Shown: positions 15,407-24,273, counted from the first letter of the stretch. The stretch is DNA of 32,268 nucleotides from an uncultured bacterium (GCA_905215115.1 CAJMOP010000010.1:1-32268), one strand, 5' to 3'. Made by a program: numbers and translations. The notes: generated by a model from the letters alone, not told the origin.

Positions 15407-18196
15407 ATGGATGGTCCAAGCGTGAGTCTCGGCAGCAAACTATCCAACGCAAAGGTCTCCTTTGCGATATTTAAGCGCGACATTAAGCGACTGCTTATGA
15501 ACCCCGTCGCCCTGGTGGTTACCTTGGGCGTGTGCGTCATTCCCTCGCTGTATGCCTGGTACAACATCGTTGCCAACTGGGATCCGTACGGAAATACCCA
15601 GGGCATTAAAATCGCCATCGCCAACAACGATCAGGGCACCCAGAATGACTTGGTGGGCGAGCTCAATGCAGGCGATAAGGTGGTCGACCAGCTCAAGGAA
15701 AACGATCAGCTGGGCTGGACCTTCGTCGACTCGGCTGCCGATGCCAAAGAGGGCGTCGAGAGCGGGGAATACTACGCGGCGATCGTAATCCCCAAGAACT
15801 TCTCCGACAATCTTGTCTCGATGCTCGATGGCAATTACCATCAGCCGAAGCTCACCTATTACGTCAATGAGAAGAAGAGCGCCATTGCGCCCAAGGTCAC
15901 CGATACCGGTGCCAACACCATCGAGGAGCAGATCAACTCGGAGTTTGTCTCCACGGTGGGCGAGACTGTTGCCAGTATCGCCAAGGATGCCGGTGTCGAT
16001 TTAAAGGACAAGGCAACCCAGACTCAGGACTCGCTGACAAGTTCGGTGTCCGAGGCATCCGACACCTTGGGTGAGGTGCGCGATTCGATTGGCGATATGA
16101 ATGCCGCCATCGATAAGACGAGTGGCGCTATCGCCTCGGCTGATGCGGCGCTTGCCGGCTTGCAAGGTCAGGCACCGTCGCTGACGCAGGCAATCTCCCA
16201 GGGCAACGACCTGCTGGGCGAGGCTCGCGCCACGGCGGGCAACTCTATCACCTCGCTCTCCAAGGCACTCTCGGAAGGTAGCCTTGCACTCACCAAGACG
16301 TCAGCCTCCGCGAACGCTGCGATTGGCAAGCTAACGGGTACGGTCACATCTACGACCACCCGCATCGACAACTCGCTCGAGTCTCTCCAGGCGACGATCG
16401 ATCACAATAAGGCCGTTATCGGGCACTTGGAGATTCTCGTTAATGACACGTCGACAGGTTCCGAGGAAATTGACGCGCGCATTGTATCGACCATCGATTC
16501 GCTTCGCGAGCAAAACCAGAAGCTGCAGAGCATCAAGGATGGCCTTTCTGCACAATCGAGCGCCATGGCAAACGACGCTACGGCAATCTCGAACGCGAGC
16601 AACGCACTCAACGCGGCAATTCAGACCGGTACGGCTAACCTCGGTCAGGCTCAGACCGATCTGGGTCAGAACGCACTTCCGAAGGCTTCGAGCGCGCTTG
16701 ACTCCTTTGCCGCCGTTTCGGGCGATTTGACCGGCATTGTGTCGGGTATGACCCCCACGATAGCGAGCGCGCGCGGCACGCTGGCGCAGCTCGACGCCAC
16801 GCTCAAGCAGGCAAAGACCACGCTGTCCCAAACCGACGCCTCCCTTGCCAAGGTTCAGGACAAGCTCGTGACCGCCGCCAATGACATTGCGGCGCTGCAG
16901 ACCTCTGAGTCTATGGGCGAGTTAGCCGACCTCATGGACGTCGACGTCAATGACGTGGCAGATTTCATGGCATCTCCGGTTGAGCTGACGTCCAAGTCAA
17001 TCTATCCGGTCAAGAGCTTTGGCTCGGGCATCGCGCCCTTCTACACCAATCTGGCGCTGTGGGTAGGCGGCTATGTGCTCATCGCTATCTATAAACTCGA
17101 GGTCGACCGCGAGGGCATCGGTAGCTTTACGGCGCGTCAGGGCTACTTTGGCCGCTGGCTGCTGCTGGTGATCCTGGGTGCGTTGCAGGCCATCATCGTT
17201 ACGGTGGGAGATCTGGTCATTGGCGTTCAGTGCGTCAATCCGCTGCTCTTTGTACTGGGCGGCATCGCTATTTCGTTCACCTACGTCAACATCATCTATG
17301 CGCTGTCCACCACGTTTAAGCATATCGGTAAAGCCATTGGCGTCATCCTCGTCATTGTGCAGATCCCCGGCTCGTCGGGCATGTATCCCATCGAGATGAT
17401 GCCCGGCTTCTTCCAATGGCTGCATCCGCTGCTGCCCTTCACCTATGGCATCAACCTGCTGCGCGAGACCGTCGGTGGCATGTATTCGTTCAACTACCTG
17501 TTCAACCTGTGCATCCTGGGCGTGTTCCTTGCCATCGCACTCTTTATTGGCTTGCAGCTGCGTCCGCTGCTGCTCAACCTCAACCTGCTCTTTGACAAGC
17601 AGCTTTCCACGACGGGCCTCATGATCTGCGAGTCCAACGACCTGCCGCGCCAGCGCTATTCGCTGCGCACGGCCATGCGCGTCATGCTCGATTCGGATTC
17701 GTACCGTCGCGAGCTGCTCGATCATGCCGTGGCGTTTGAGCATCGCTACCCGTACTACATCAAGGGCGGTTTTGCCGCCGTGGTAGGCGTGCAGGTTCTG
17801 CTCTTTGTGCTTTCGACGGTGCTCGATATCGACAATAACGGCAAGATCATCCTGCTCGTTATCTGGATCATTTCGGTTATCGCCATCTGCGGCTGGCTCA
17901 TCAACATCGAATACATCCGTGCGAGCCTCAATACCCAGATGCGTATCTCGGCGCTTTCGGACGAGGACCTTCGCCGCGAGATGCGCGAGCACACGGCTGC
18001 CATCCCTGCCGCCCGTCGCATGTTTGGTCTCAACGCCAGCGAGCGTGGCGCCAAGGGAGGCGAACAGCCTACGAGCCGTCTGTCGCATATCGGTGCGCAT
18101 CGTAAGGCTCAAGATGCCGACGGCGCTGACAACGTAAACGGAAACGACGGGGACACCACCTCGCTTGGCAAGCACTCTAAAGGAGGTGAGGCATAA
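15407..18196 (+). CDS. YhgE/Pip family membrane protein, long form
   Basis: The 929-residue protein belongs to the YhgE/Pip (phage infection protein) family, related to ABC-2 type permeases and to EsaA of type VII secretion. The first membrane helix (about 30-50) precedes the hallmark NWDPYGNT. A long Ala/Ser/Thr-rich, partly coiled-coil extracellular region spans about 190-520. Five or six membrane helices (about 545-715) form the ABC-2-like part. Beyond the usual end, two extra helices (about 788-806 and 814-835) and a charged tail of about 85 residues are added. The start is ATG 15407 or GTG 15422; neither has an ideal SD. It is coupled to the paralogue downstream; function is unknown. Confidence 0.88.
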   Translation: MDGPSVSLGSKLSNAKVSFAIFKRDIKRLLMNPVALVVTLGVCVIPSLYAWYNIVANWDPYGNTQGIKIAIANNDQGTQNDLVGELNAGDKVVDQLKENDQLGWTFVDSAADAKEGVESGEYYAAIVIPKNFSDNLVSMLDGNYHQPKLTYYVNEKKSAIAPKVTDTGANTIEEQINSEFVSTVGETVASIAKDAGVDLKDKATQTQDSLTSSVSEASDTLGEVRDSIGDMNAAIDKTSGAIASADAALAGLQGQAPSLTQAISQGNDLLGEARATAGNSITSLSKALSEGSLALTKTSASANAAIGKLTGTVTSTTTRIDNSLESLQATIDHNKAVIGHLEILVNDTSTGSEEIDARIVSTIDSLREQNQKLQSIKDGLSAQSSAMANDATAISNASNALNAAIQTGTANLGQAQTDLGQNALPKASSALDSFAAVSGDLTGIVSGMTPTIASARGTLAQLDATLKQAKTTLSQTDASLAKVQDKLVTAANDIAALQTSESMGELADLMDVDVNDVADFMASPVELTSKSIYPVKSFGSGIAPFYTNLALWVGGYVLIAIYKLEVDREGIGSFTARQGYFGRWLLLVILGALQAIIVTVGDLVIGVQCVNPLLFVLGGIAISFTYVNIIYALSTTFKHIGKAIGVILVIVQIPGSSGMYPIEMMPGFFQWLHPLLPFTYGINLLRETVGGMYSFNYLFNLCILGVFLAIALFIGLQLRPLLLNLNLLFDKQLSTTGLMICESNDLPRQRYSLRTAMRVMLDSDSYRRELLDHAVAFEHRYPYYIKGGFAAVVGVQVLLFVLSTVLDIDNNGKIILLVIWIISVIAICGWLINIEYIRASLNTQMRISALSDEDLRREMREHTAAIPAARRMFGLNASERGAKGGEQPTSRLSHIGAHRKAQDADGADNVNGNDGDTTSLGKHSKGGEA

Positions 18197-20386
18197 ATGA
18201 AGAACATCCTGCACCTGTTTAAGCGTGATGTCCAAAACGTGTCTCGCTCCGTGATCGGCATGGTCGTCGTGATGGGCCTCATTATCGTGCCGTGCCTGTA
18301 CGCGTGGTTTAACATCGCCGGCAGCTGGGATCCGTACGGCAATACCGGCAACCTTAAGATTGCAGTGGTCAACACCGATGAGGGCTACGAGAGCGACCTG
18401 ATTCCCGTCGAGATCAACGTGGGCGAAAACGTGACGGCGACCCTGCGCGGTAACGAGAACTTTGACTGGGTTGTCCTCAACGACCGCGATAAGGCGATTG
18501 AGGGCGTTAAGTCGGGCACATACTATGCCGCCGTCGTTATCCCCAAGACGTTTAGCGCCGACATGATGACGCTTTTCTCGACCAACGTGAAGCACGCCGA
18601 CATCGAGTTCTACGAAAACCAGAAGGCTAACGCCATCGCCCAGATCGTGACCGAAAAGGGTTCGAGCGCCGTCCAGAGCCAGGTGAATGAGACCTTTACC
18701 AAGACCATCACGACCATCGGCCTTAAGACCGTGTCCAGCCTGCTCGATTACATGAGCACCGATCAGGTCAGCAGCTTTATCGCCAACCTGTCCTCGACAC
18801 TGGGCGATTCGGTCGAGGACCTGCAGGACGTTCAAGCCAACGCGACTTCGCTGGCGGGCATTTTGAGCTCGACCTCCGATTCGTTGACGTCGGCGAGCGG
18901 TATGCTCCAGCAGACGGGTAAGGTCGATGAATCTACCAAGCAGTTGATGGAGCACGCCGAGAGCGGCATTAGTGATTCCAAGGAAGCACTCAAGGCCGCC
19001 AACGACGCCATCAACGCCGCGATTGACGGAAGTGCGGGCTCGTTTGACAACGTGTCCGCCGAGCTCGCGAAGGCTTTCGACGCCGCAAACCAGCATGTCA
19101 ACGTTACGGTGACCCAGCTCAACGAAGCCGCGTCGGCACTCGAATCGCGCGCCAAGGAAATCGACGACACGGCCGACCAGCTCCGCAGCTTTGCCGATCA
19201 GGTGAGTGACGAAAAACTCCAGGACAGCCTCAAGTCTGTGGCTACATCGCTGGGCAGGATCGCGACGGAGTATCGTAACAATGCCAACGACCTGAGGGCA
19301 ACCGCAAAGTCCCTTTCCGACAGCATGGCAGAGGTCAACAGCACGCGTGCCGAGGTCGACCAGGCCATCGCCGATGCCAAGGCGGGCATCTCGGGCGCTA
19401 AGTCCGACTACGATTCCACGTTCTCGGTCAAGGCCAAGGAGCTCAAGAAAACTATTTCGGGCGTTCTGGATTCGCTCGACGGCATCTCGGGCGACCTGGA
19501 TAGCGCTGTTGCCGGCCTGACCGACGCATCCGGTTCGCTGGCAAAGGGTCTCTCCAAGGCCGCAAAGCTGGTCAACAAGGCTTCCGATCAGCTGGGCGAG
19601 GCGTCGGACAAGATCAGCGCGTTCAAGGACGAGCTCGACGGCGCCCTGATGTCGGGTGACCTGGCGACGATCAAGACGATGATCGGCAACGACCCCGAGG
19701 GCCTGGCCGTGTCGCTTTCCGGCCCCGTTGCGCTCGACCGCAAGCCGGTCTATCCGATCCGCAACTACGGTTCGGCCATGGCGCCGTTCTATACGATTCT
19801 GTCGCTCTGGGTCGGCTCGATCGTACTGGCGGCCATGATGAAGGTCTCGGTCGACGACGAGCTCATCAACGAGCTCATCCCCGTACGCCTGCACGAGATC
19901 TATCTGGGCCGTTACCTGTTCTTTGGCGGTTTGGCCCTGCTGCAGGCAACGCTCGTGTGCGCGGGCGACATTCTGTTCTTTGGCATTCAGTGCGACAACC
20001 CGCTGCAGTTTGTGCTGGCGGGCTGGGTCGCGAGTCTCGTGTTCTCCAATATCGTCTACACGCTTACGGTTTCGTTTGGCGATATCGGCAAGGCGCTCGC
20101 TGTCGTGCTGTTGGTCATGCAGGTCGGCGGTTCGGGCGGCACGTTCCCCATCGAGATGACCGGCCCTGTGTTCCAGGCGATCTATCCGTTCCTGCCGTTC
20201 ACTCACGGCATCAACGCCATGCATGCCGCCATGGCTGGCGCCTACCATATGGAGTACTGGGTTGAACTTGGCATTCTGGCGAGCTATCTGATTCCGTCGC
20301 TGGCACTGGGCGTCGTCTTCCGCCGCCCGGTCATCAAAGCCAACGACTGGATTATCGAAAAGCTGGAGTCAACAAAGCTTATTTAG
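18197..20386 (+). CDS. YhgE/Pip family membrane protein, short form
   Basis: The 729-residue paralogue of the preceding protein begins directly after its TAA stop; SD AGGAGGTGA (18181-18189) lies inside the end of the upstream gene. It has an N-terminal helix (about 14-35), then SWDPYGNTGNLKIAVVN. A long helical extracellular region with heptad-like Ala/Ser/Asp repeats spans about 170-500, followed by five or six C-terminal membrane helices (about 530-715). It lacks the two extra helices and the tail of its neighbour. Adjacent, translationally coupled paralogues of unequal length suggest a heteromeric complex. Transport or surface-assembly roles are only inferred from the ABC-2 relationship. 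Confidence 0.88.
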   Translation: MKNILHLFKRDVQNVSRSVIGMVVVMGLIIVPCLYAWFNIAGSWDPYGNTGNLKIAVVNTDEGYESDLIPVEINVGENVTATLRGNENFDWVVLNDRDKAIEGVKSGTYYAAVVIPKTFSADMMTLFSTNVKHADIEFYENQKANAIAQIVTEKGSSAVQSQVNETFTKTITTIGLKTVSSLLDYMSTDQVSSFIANLSSTLGDSVEDLQDVQANATSLAGILSSTSDSLTSASGMLQQTGKVDESTKQLMEHAESGISDSKEALKAANDAINAAIDGSAGSFDNVSAELAKAFDAANQHVNVTVTQLNEAASALESRAKEIDDTADQLRSFADQVSDEKLQDSLKSVATSLGRIATEYRNNANDLRATAKSLSDSMAEVNSTRAEVDQAIADAKAGISGAKSDYDSTFSVKAKELKKTISGVLDSLDGISGDLDSAVAGLTDASGSLAKGLSKAAKLVNKASDQLGEASDKISAFKDELDGALMSGDLATIKTMIGNDPEGLAVSLSGPVALDRKPVYPIRNYGSAMAPFYTILSLWVGSIVLAAMMKVSVDDELINELIPVRLHEIYLGRYLFFGGLALLQATLVCAGDILFFGIQCDNPLQFVLAGWVASLVFSNIVYTLTVSFGDIGKALAVVLLVMQVGGSGGTFPIEMTGPVFQAIYPFLPFTHGINAMHAAMAGAYHMEYWVELGILASYLIPSLALGVVFRRPVIKANDWIIEKLESTKLI

Positions 20387-20525
20387 TTACGCGGTTTTAC
20401 CAAACCGCGTAACGGCTCGACGCTGCAAACGTCCCTAAGCGGCAATCTGACGTTCAATTTCAAGGGCGCGACCAGAAGGTCAGCGCCCTTTCATTTCACG
20501 TCACCTTGCTCGCTTAGGGGCGTTT
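20386..20525 (+). repeat. Structured intergenic element, family B copy 2
   Basis: This copy starts on the last base of the YhgE stop codon. A 12-bp hairpin with GTTACGCGG (20386-20397 with 20402-20413) and the linker CTCGACGCTGC lead to a 15-bp outer stem (20427-20441 with 20511-20525, one U-G). GCAA/TTGC, a 3x3 loop and GACGT/ACGTC follow. An 8-bp inner stem (20462-20469 with 20483-20490) is capped by GACC-AGAA-GGTC plus one bulged base, then TTT. Compared with 14918-15111, cap, linker and first hairpin are conserved and the other stems are replaced by different complementary sequence. The middle 10-bp hairpin of copy 1 is absent. Confidence 0.7.
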
Positions 20526-20613
20526 TCGCTGACGTTGCCGGAACATCGAGGTTTTCTGTACCGACGCTTTAGCGTAGTGAATTGCGTGGGTTACTTGGTT
20601 GTTGCTACAGTAG

Positions 20614-20648
20614 CGGGGCGTACCGGGGGTCCGGTGCGCCCCGTTTTT
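20614..20648 (+). terminator. Terminator-like hairpin upstream of the EamA gene
   Basis: A 13-bp stem (20614-20626 with 20631-20643, one U-G) with a GGGT loop is followed by TTTTT. Possible promoter boxes TTGCGT (20582-20587) and TACAGT (20606-20611), 18 bp apart, lie just in front, so the hairpin may be the leader attenuator of the EamA gene 70 bases downstream rather than the end of the YhgE operon. Confidence 0.6.
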
Positions 20649-20719
20649 ATTTGACCATGAGGCGGCATGCGGTCACGCGCGTGCGGACACCACGCCCAGA
20701 TTGAGCGCGAGGATGTTCC

Positions 20720-21703
20720 ATGGCCCAATACGCTGCCAACGAAATCGAAAACATGCCCGATAGCCCTGTAGCCCGTGAGGATTTGGGCGCGGGTGGTATT
20801 CCCCGGGGTGCCGGCGCACGCTCGCCGTTGTTCTGGAAAGTTCTACTGCTTTCGGTGGCGATTATCTGGGGCTACTCCTTTACCACTATGAAGGACGCAC
20901 TCGACACCATTCCGGTGTTCGAGCTGGTCTACGTTCGCTTTCTCCCGGCTTCGCTGGTTATGTTCGCCATCTTCCGCAAACGCATCATCGCACACTTTAA
21001 TGTTCGCAACCTTATCGTCGGGCTTGGTATGGGCGCACTTATGTGGGGCGCGTACGGTTTGCAGACGATTGGCCTGGCACAGACCACGGCGGGCAAGAGC
21101 GCGTTTTTGACGGGTACCTATTGCATCCTCGTGCCGTTTGCGAGCTATGTCCTGAGCGGAGAAAGGCTTACCCGTTACAACTTGGGCGCTGCATTGCTGT
21201 GCCTGGCGGGCATTGGCCTGGTGGCACTCGATAGCGTCGAGTTCAATGCTGGAGATGCCATCACGCTGGGCGGCGCGGTCTTCTTTGCTATCCAGATGGC
21301 GGTGACCGCCAAGTATGGCCGCAAGATGGATATCAACGTCATCACGTTTTGGATGTTTGTGGGCAATGGCGTTTTGAGCTTAATCACGTCGCTACTATTC
21401 GAGACTCAGGCGCCTCTGTCCGTGTGGACGCCGAGTTTTATCGGCGTGATGGTCTTCCTCTCGGTGGGCTGCACGTGCGTGGCACTGCTCGTCCAAAACG
21501 TCGGTCTGGCGCACGTCCCGGCCTCGACGGGCTCGCTGCTTCTTTCGATGGAGTCGCCCTCGGGTGTGCTGTTCTCGGTGTTGTTGACGGGGGAGGCGCT
21601 CACCTCGCGCCTGCTTTCCGGCTTTGCGCTCATCTTTTTGTCGATTATCTTGAGCGAGACGCATTTCGATTTCTTGCGCCGAAAATCACACCCGCATTTG
21701 TAA
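20720..21703 (+). CDS. EamA-family (DMT) permease
   Basis: The 327-residue drug/metabolite transporter-type protein has about ten membrane helices in two EamA repeats after a 35-residue hydrophilic N-terminus. Typical features are WGYSFTTMK in the first helix, YVRFLPASLVMF, TAGKSAFLTGTYCILVPF at the end of repeat one, and PASTGSLLLSMESPSGVLFS in repeat two. The substrate is unknown; relatives export amino acids or metabolites. The SD AGGA lies 6 bases before ATG 20720. A strong terminator follows, so it is a single-gene unit. Confidence 0.9.
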   Translation: MAQYAANEIENMPDSPVAREDLGAGGIPRGAGARSPLFWKVLLLSVAIIWGYSFTTMKDALDTIPVFELVYVRFLPASLVMFAIFRKRIIAHFNVRNLIVGLGMGALMWGAYGLQTIGLAQTTAGKSAFLTGTYCILVPFASYVLSGERLTRYNLGAALLCLAGIGLVALDSVEFNAGDAITLGGAVFFAIQMAVTAKYGRKMDINVITFWMFVGNGVLSLITSLLFETQAPLSVWTPSFIGVMVFLSVGCTCVALLVQNVGLAHVPASTGSLLLSMESPSGVLFSVLLTGEALTSRLLSGFALIFLSIILSETHFDFLRRKSHPHL

Positions 21704-21715
21704 ACAACTTGTTGC

Positions 21716-21741
21716 GCCGCCCTCCCGGGGCGGCATTTTTT
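21716..21741 (+). terminator. Intrinsic terminator of the EamA gene
   Basis: GCCGCCC (21716-21722) pairs with GGGCGGC (21728-21734) and is followed by ATTTTTT. Confidence 0.88.
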
Positions 21742-21819
21742 ATGTCATGCCCTTACAGTTGTACCTTGCACTTTACGCTGTCAAAGTGCGTGCTGCAAAA
21801 ACGTTACTGGAGGGCATCT

Positions 21820-23121
21820 ATGGCATCAGCTCTGTCCGATCTTCAACCGCAACCAGCGCCTCAGGCTACCGCAGCGGCGCAGACCGCTATCGGCGATGGT
21901 CTGGTCAAAGAAGCCCAGGCATTTGCCGGTGAGCTTGCCGCATGGCGCCACGATCTCCATCAGACGCCCGAGCTCGGTAACAATCTTCCGCAGACGTCTG
22001 CCTATATCCAGGCACGTCTGGACGAGATGGACATTCCCCATACCACGCTTGTCGACGGCTCCTGTGTTGTTGGCCTGATCGGTGCCGGTGCGGCCGCGGC
22101 TGCTCAGGGCAATGGTACGTGCGCGGACGAGCAAACCGGTACGGTTATCATGCTTCGCGGCGACATGGATGCCCTGCCCGTTGTCGAGGAATCGGGCGAG
22201 CCTTTCGCTTCCACCAACGGGTGCATGCACGCTTGTGGCCACGATATGCATGCGACGGCGCTGCTCGGCGCGGCCCGTTTGCTCAAGGCCCGCGAGGCCG
22301 AGCTTGTCGACGCCAATGCCACCGTCAAACTGCTGTTCCAGCCGGGTGAGGAGACCTTTGAGGGAGCCCGCGCTGCCATCGCCGATGGCTTGCTGCAGAA
22401 CCCGCGCCCCCAGGCTGCCTTTGCCATGCACGTCAACAGCCAATCGCCGCTCGGCCTGGTGCTCTATGGGAGCCCGGCGCTTTCGGGCGTGTACGGTTTC
22501 CGCATCACGCTGCAGGGCAAGGGCGGCCATGGCTCGAGCCCCGAGATCTGCATCGACCCCATCACGGCCGGCGTCCATGTGCACCTGGCGCTCCAGGAGC
22601 TTATCTCCCGCGAGGTGCCAGCGGCCAAGGAAGTCGCACTTACCGTTGGTAAGTTCGCTGGCGGCTTGGCGGCCAACGTCATCCCCGACACCTGTGTGCT
22701 CGAGGGAACGCTGCGCGGCTTCGATGTCGAGCTCATGGCTCACCTTAAGACCCGCATCGCGGAGGTCGTCAACGGCGTTGCCGCAACATATCGTACGCCG
22801 GCAGCCATCGAGACGCTTTCGGACGTTCCGCCGCTCGTGCTCGACAGCGATATGACCCAGGCCTCGCTTGGTTACGTGGGCGCGGTGCTGCCCAAGGCTG
22901 CCTTCCTGCCGCTATTCCACGCCATGGCGAGCGAGGACTTCGCGCTTATCTCGAGCGAGATTCCGAGTGCGTACTTTACCGTGGGCGCGGCCGTGACCGA
23001 TACGGACGAGCATTTTGCCCAGCATCATCCCAAGGCGCGCTTTAACGATGCCGAGCTTCCTCTCGGCGCCGCGGCTTATGCCGCCGTCGCTCTCGGATAC
23101 ATTGCGGACCACAAGGAGTAA
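21820..23121 (+). CDS. M20 family (M20D) amidohydrolase
   Basis: This is a metal-dependent amidohydrolase of the hippurate / N-acyl-amino-acid hydrolase type, 433 residues. It has the N-terminal WRHDLHQTPELGNN, metal-site region RGDMDALPV, CMHACGHDMHAT with bridging C139 and H141, catalytic QPGEET, and AMHVNSQSPLG. The lid domain contains GKGGHGSSPE. The C-terminal ASEDFALI and HHPKARF complete the site. The open frame runs far upstream through the EamA gene, but ATG 21820 has GGAGGG 5 bases upstream and matches the family N-terminus. A decayed transporter gene begins 3 bases after the stop; the two were probably an uptake-plus-hydrolysis pair. Confidence 0.92.
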   Translation: MASALSDLQPQPAPQATAAAQTAIGDGLVKEAQAFAGELAAWRHDLHQTPELGNNLPQTSAYIQARLDEMDIPHTTLVDGSCVVGLIGAGAAAAAQGNGTCADEQTGTVIMLRGDMDALPVVEESGEPFASTNGCMHACGHDMHATALLGAARLLKAREAELVDANATVKLLFQPGEETFEGARAAIADGLLQNPRPQAAFAMHVNSQSPLGLVLYGSPALSGVYGFRITLQGKGGHGSSPEICIDPITAGVHVHLALQELISREVPAAKEVALTVGKFAGGLAANVIPDTCVLEGTLRGFDVELMAHLKTRIAEVVNGVAATYRTPAAIETLSDVPPLVLDSDMTQASLGYVGAVLPKAAFLPLFHAMASEDFALISSEIPSAYFTVGAAVTDTDEHFAQHHPKARFNDAELPLGAAAYAAVALGYIADHKE

Positions 23122-23124
23122 TCC

Positions 23125-23968
23125 ATGTCCCAGCAACGTAAATTTTCCCCGGCTGGCTCGTGGTGGCCTCCGGCTTTGTCATCATGGCCACGTGCTACAC
23201 CATTTTCGTTAACTGCATGACTATTCCTTCCGCACCAAGCCTTCCGAGATTGGCCTTAAGCCGCTCGGCGAGAACCCGGGCGATCCGTCCGTCTCGACGG
23301 CTGGCGACAAGGACGAGCACACGGCGCCCGAGGTTAGCGTCGGCTGGTCGCGTATCAAGAAGAGCCCGGCGTTTTGGCTGCTCGTCGTTGCCTTCCTCTT
23401 TATGGGCTTGGTCAATGGCGCCATCCTGCCCAACCAGGTTACCAACATGACGAGTGTTACCGTCAACGGCGCCAAGATTGTCACGGGAGGCCACGATCCC
23501 ATGTGGGCGGGTACCGTACTTTCGGCCTACATGGTCACCGTCGTTATTGCCAAGATTTCGCTCGGTGCAATCTATGACCGCTTTGGCCTGCGCTTTGGCA
23601 ATATCCTTGGCTCCGTTGCGTGCATTATCGCCTGCGTGGCGCTGTGCTTCCCGACGACGGACCTCGGTCCTATTGTCGCCGCTGTGAGCTTTGGTGTTGG
23701 AACGTGCATGGGCACCATCACGCCCACGATCGCGGCTTCCAAGCAGTTTGGCATGGCCGACCTGGGTAAGGTCACGGGCACCATCACCTCGCTCGAGATG
23801 GTTGGCGGCACGGTGGGCGCCATCGTCTCGGGAATACTGTTCGATGCCACGGGCTCCTTTACGAGCACATGGATCGTGTGCCTGGCGTGCTCGGTGGCAA
23901 TGCTGGTGTTCCTGCTGGCGTCTGAGCCCATCGCGGCTAAGCTGCGCGCGAGCGTGGCGGGGGAGTAG
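23125..23968 (+). pseudogene. Decayed MFS transporter (OFA/oxalate-formate type)
   Basis: Three frames carry pieces of one transporter. ATG 23125 begins MSQQRKFSPAG and soon goes out of frame. From 23154 another frame reads WLVVASGFVIMATCYTIFVN, the first membrane helix. From about 23217 a third frame reads DYSFRTKPSEIGLKPLGE, the central loop after helix 6 in this family, and continues through the C-terminal half to VAGE. The first break fits loss of one GGCT unit in a GGCT repeat. The second joins helix 1 directly to the central loop, a deletion of roughly 170 residues. ATG 23402 could start a C-terminal half only, unlikely to function. Confidence 0.85.
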
Positions 23969-24004
23969 GGACGACGTCGCTCGTAGCTCTTTGCCCCGTT
24001 TTGT

Positions 24005-24068
24005 CCGTGGCTGCCTTGGAAGCCGAATGGATGCTCGTACCGTCATTCGGTTTCCAGGGCAGCCACGG
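24005..24068 (+). repeat. Long hairpin D1
   Basis: A 25-bp stem (24005-24029 with 24044-24068), with two plus-strand G-U pairs and otherwise fully complementary, has a 14-nt loop. It is the first of three successive long hairpins after the MFS remnant. Confidence 0.8.
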
Positions 24069-24078
24069 GTCTACGAAA

Positions 24079-24142
24079 TGATCCCTTTTCCTCCGTCCCC
24101 AAGGGATCACGTAATCCGAAGGGGACGGAGGAAAAGGGATCA
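24079..24142. repeat. Long hairpin D2, REP-like
   Basis: A perfect 22-bp inverted repeat (24079-24100 with 24121-24142) contains GGGGACGGAGGAAAAGGG. The 20-nt loop begins AAGGGATCA, which can alternatively pair with the left end. A related copy lies at 15140. Confidence 0.85.
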
Positions 24143-24148
24143 CAAACT

Positions 24149-24208
24149 GCGGCGGCGCGTCTGGCCGAACGAGCCCCCATACCCTCGTTCGGTCAGACGC
24201 GCCGCCGC
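24149..24208 (+). repeat. Long hairpin D3
   Basis: A 25-bp G/C-rich stem (24149-24173 with 24184-24208), with one G-U pair, has a 10-nt loop. It ends 18 bases before the hisS -10 box. Confidence 0.8.
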
Positions 24209-24225
24209 GTTGCTGCTTTGTGCCG

Positions 24226-24231
24226 TATAAT
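24226..24231 (+). promoter_or_regulatory. -10 box of hisS
   Basis: A consensus TATAAT lies about 43 bases before the start codon. No -35 match is evident; the position falls in the right arm of hairpin D3. No T-box leader features were seen. Confidence 0.55.
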
Positions 24232-24273
24232 GTCCACTACCTATGACGCGATACAAAAGAAAGGTGTTTGCCC

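Noticed and set aside
16997..20248. A 1083-residue open frame on the minus strand opposite the YhgE genes
   Set aside because: It is the antisense shadow of two clearly recognised membrane proteins; its composition (very rich in R, H, D and G, no domains) is typical of antisense frames in G+C-rich DNA.
21349..21819. Upstream extension of the amidohydrolase frame
   Set aside because: It overlaps the EamA gene and its terminator; the ATG at 21820 has a strong SD and matches the family N-terminus.
24208..24273. A T-box leader before hisS
   Set aside because: The leader after the -10 box is only about 35 bases long and lacks the specifier and antiterminator features.
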